From contig NZ_AULJ01000032.1 of NCBI RefSeq assembly GCF_000425225.1, positions 1-64,000 on the forward strand: DNA of 64,000 nt, in the 5' to 3' direction. Made by a program: the position numbers and the translations under genes. This document shows positions 62,449 to 64,000 of the stretch, one piece after another. Every line of letters begins with the position of its first letter. Position 1 is the stretch's first letter. The DNA is from Pontibacillus marinus BH030004 = DSM 16465. GTDB taxonomy: Bacteria; Bacillota; Bacilli; Bacillales; BH030062. The notes under the pieces are model-generated. The model saw only the letters and a list, made by a program, of their open reading frames with translations, was not told the DNA's origin and searched no databases.

Positions 62449-63597
62449 ATGGATGAAAATAGATTTTTAAAATTGATTGGTGGTAAGACCTTTTTTTACA
62501 TATTAGCTTTCTTTCTTCTAGTTGGAATAACCATTTATATATACACTAAAATATCATTTATATTTTATCCACTAGAGGTCATTTTATCTACTATAGTACC
62601 TCCAATAATCCTGGCATTTGTAGCATACTATCTATTAAATCCAATTGTAGACTTGCTCGAAAGATTACGGATTAAAAGAATTTGGGGAGTAATCATTCTT
62701 ATTATCGGTATTAGTGGTGCTTTAACTGGAATTATCTTGTTAACTGCTCCATCTATCGAAGCGCAGATCAAAGATTTAGTTCAAACCTTTCCTGATTATC
62801 TAAAACAGCTAGGAGATACGATGACTCAATGGGTACAAAGTTCATTTTTAGGTCCATATTATGATGATGGTTATACCTGGGTAATGGAAAGATTAGGTGA
62901 ATTGCCGCAATTAATTGGAACTTATATTTCTAATGGTTTTCAAGGGGTTCAGAATGTCGCTAGTACGATTACAAATACGATTGTGTCCATTGTAACCTTT
63001 CCATTTATCTTATTTTTCTTATTAAAGGATGGTAAAAGGTTTCAACGTTTTACCATAAAATTATTTCCACCGAAATTTAGAGATGATACGAAACAGATCT
63101 TAACTAATATTGATATTCAAGTTGGGTCATATATCCAAGGGCAGATTATTGTCGCTACTGTTATTGGTATTCTATTATTCATTGGTTACCTTATCATAGG
63201 TCTTGATTATGCATTCACATTAGCAATTATCGCCGCAGTAACTAGTGTTGTACCTTATTTAGGACCAACAATTGCAATAATTCCAGCTGCTATCATTGCA
63301 ATTGTTAACTCCCCATTTATGTTTTTAAAGCTAGTAATTGTATGGATCGCAGTCCAATTTTTAGAAGGGAATTTCGTTTCTCCGAATATTATGGGTAGAA
63401 CTATGAAAATTCATCCATTAACGATCATCCTTGTTTTAATGATTGCAGGTAATTTATTTGGTGTTGTCGGTGTGATTCTTGGTATTCCGGGCTATGCAAT
63501 CGTAAAGGTGATTGGTTCTTATCTTTTCTATAAGTTTAAGAAACGATATAACCAGTATTACGGGGAAGACCGTGGATATTATGAAATGGAAGAGTAA
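62449..63597 (+). CDS. AI-2E family transporter
   Basis: 382 residues. About eight membrane segments, with the family landmarks FVAYYLLNPIVDLLERLRIK, TFPFILFFLLKDG, GQIIVATVIGILLFIGY, and VPYLGPTIAIIPAAIIA near the conserved helical hairpin. The family includes TqsA but also many transporters unrelated to AI-2, some sodium/proton antiporters, so the substrate is open. ATG 62449 has AAAGGAG about 12 nt upstream; no better start is seen. Confidence 0.88.
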   Translation: MDENRFLKLIGGKTFFYILAFFLLVGITIYIYTKISFIFYPLEVILSTIVPPIILAFVAYYLLNPIVDLLERLRIKRIWGVIILIIGISGALTGIILLTAPSIEAQIKDLVQTFPDYLKQLGDTMTQWVQSSFLGPYYDDGYTWVMERLGELPQLIGTYISNGFQGVQNVASTITNTIVSIVTFPFILFFLLKDGKRFQRFTIKLFPPKFRDDTKQILTNIDIQVGSYIQGQIIVATVIGILLFIGYLIIGLDYAFTLAIIAAVTSVVPYLGPTIAIIPAAIIAIVNSPFMFLKLVIVWIAVQFLEGNFVSPNIMGRTMKIHPLTIILVLMIAGNLFGVVGVILGIPGYAIVKVIGSYLFYKFKKRYNQYYGEDRGYYEMEE

Positions 63598-63654
63598 TTG
63601 TGGTTTAAGGTATCGTTCTTTTTCCGAAAGTCAGTATTATCCTTGTGTTACCCA

Positions 63655-63708
63655 CAATTCAAGTGTTCAGTATAAGGCGCAAACCTAGAGTAAAGGTTTG
63701 CGCTTTTT
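63655..63708 (+). repeat. Array module (hairpin part), last copy
   Basis: CACAATTCAAGTGTTC, then a near-perfect hairpin GGCGCAAACC/GGTTTGCGC (63676-63702) with T5. Ends the AI-2E transporter gene; no promoter half follows. Confidence 0.65.
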
Positions 63709-63839
63709 ATCTGTTTTTTGACCAGTATGGTGAATTCTATGATTCGAGATAGCGTCTTGAAATGATCAAGGTTATCCTCAAATTGAAAAGTGAACAGATA
63801 AATTTCCGTAGTAGACCACACTCTCCCCATAAAAAGGAA

Positions 63840-63860
63840 ATTCTACGTGTTATGTAGAAT
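63840..63860. repeat. Short inverted repeat
   Basis: ATTCTAC and GTAGAAT with a 7-nt gap, 25 nt before the last gene; operator or leader hairpin. Confidence 0.35.
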
Positions 63861-63885
63861 AATGTCATACTGGGAGTGGATTAGT

Positions 63886-64000
63886 ATGGAATTAGGTTTG
63901 ATGATATTGGGTTGGTTAGGAGTTCTAATATATTTAATTGTAATCTTTACAGCAAATAAATTACTGGAAAATGGTGAATCTGCATTATTACATTTATTAA
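63886..64000 (+). CDS. Membrane protein, N-terminal part only
   Basis: ATG 63886 follows GGGAGTGG and opens a frame that runs off the window after 38 codons. It contains one membrane helix (LGWLGVLIYLIVIFTANKLL). Too short to identify. Confidence 0.45.
   Translation, partial: MELGLMILGWLGVLIYLIVIFTANKLLENGESALLHLL

Noticed and set aside
53854-63708. Classical integron attC sites
   Set aside because: The modules lack the GTTRRRY/RYYYAAC core pairs of attC, their hairpins end in T-tracts like terminators, and no integrase gene is in the window.

Overview
The window looks like chromosomal DNA of an endospore-forming member of the Bacillaceae. It is AT-rich, has strong Shine-Dalgarno sites and frequent TTG/GTG starts, and its best-recognised genes (GltC-gltAB, GuaC, YfmL, YpeP, hom-thrC-thrB) resemble Bacillus subtilis genes. 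The genus cannot be fixed from the sequence alone; a marine or halophilic Bacillaceae would fit. I see no rRNA, tRNA, CRISPR array, transposase or integrase.

Layout. (1) 1-6.7 kb: a long palindromic repeat, then proline synthesis genes proB-proA behind a sigma-A promoter, then an MMPL/RND efflux transporter split into two in-frame genes plus its TetR regulator, with a palindromic operator downstream of the promoter. (2) 6.7-20 kb: accessory region of small lipoproteins, membrane proteins, GNAT acetyltransferases, a serine hydrolase, a MazG-like enzyme, an ECF sigma/anti-sigma pair, decayed genes and dispersed repeats; 14.9-15.0 kb holds a candidate structured RNA on the minus strand. (3) 20-23.5 kb: the hom-thrC-thrB threonine operon on the minus strand. 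(4) 23.6-33.3 kb: a frameshifted quinone-reductase-like gene, the DEAD-box helicase YfmL, an N-methyltryptophan/sarcosine oxidase, a Hol_Tox/TxpA-like type I toxin locus with a LexA-type box, small lipoproteins, an SDR reductase, an RNase H-like protein, and a minus-strand cluster of cysteine-rich proteins that look like spore-surface proteins.

(5) 33.3-42.6 kb: guaC, then the nitrogen-assimilation unit gltC / gltA-gltB. This unit is flanked by two related GC-rich arrays of 21-nt tandem repeats. (6) 42.6-51.9 kb: a phenylacetate degradation locus. paaABCD, an EthD-like gene, a crotonase and paaG form one unit; paaH, paaJ and another crotonase form a second; the regulator paaX has its own promoter. 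No paaE, paaK or paaZ lies in the window. An alkyltransferase-like DNA repair protein follows.

(7) 52-64 kb: an accessory array of small, mostly exported or membrane genes. From 53.8 kb nearly every gene is separated from the next by a copy of one structured intergenic module: a CTTGAATTCAAG-like palindrome, a GGGCGC hairpin with a T-tract, and then an extended -10 promoter (TGTTAAAAT). Almost everything points the same way, giving a gene-repeat-gene-repeat layout like a cassette array but without a recognisable recombinase. Parts of the same module recur in the 6.7-19 kb region. This is the most unusual structure in the window.
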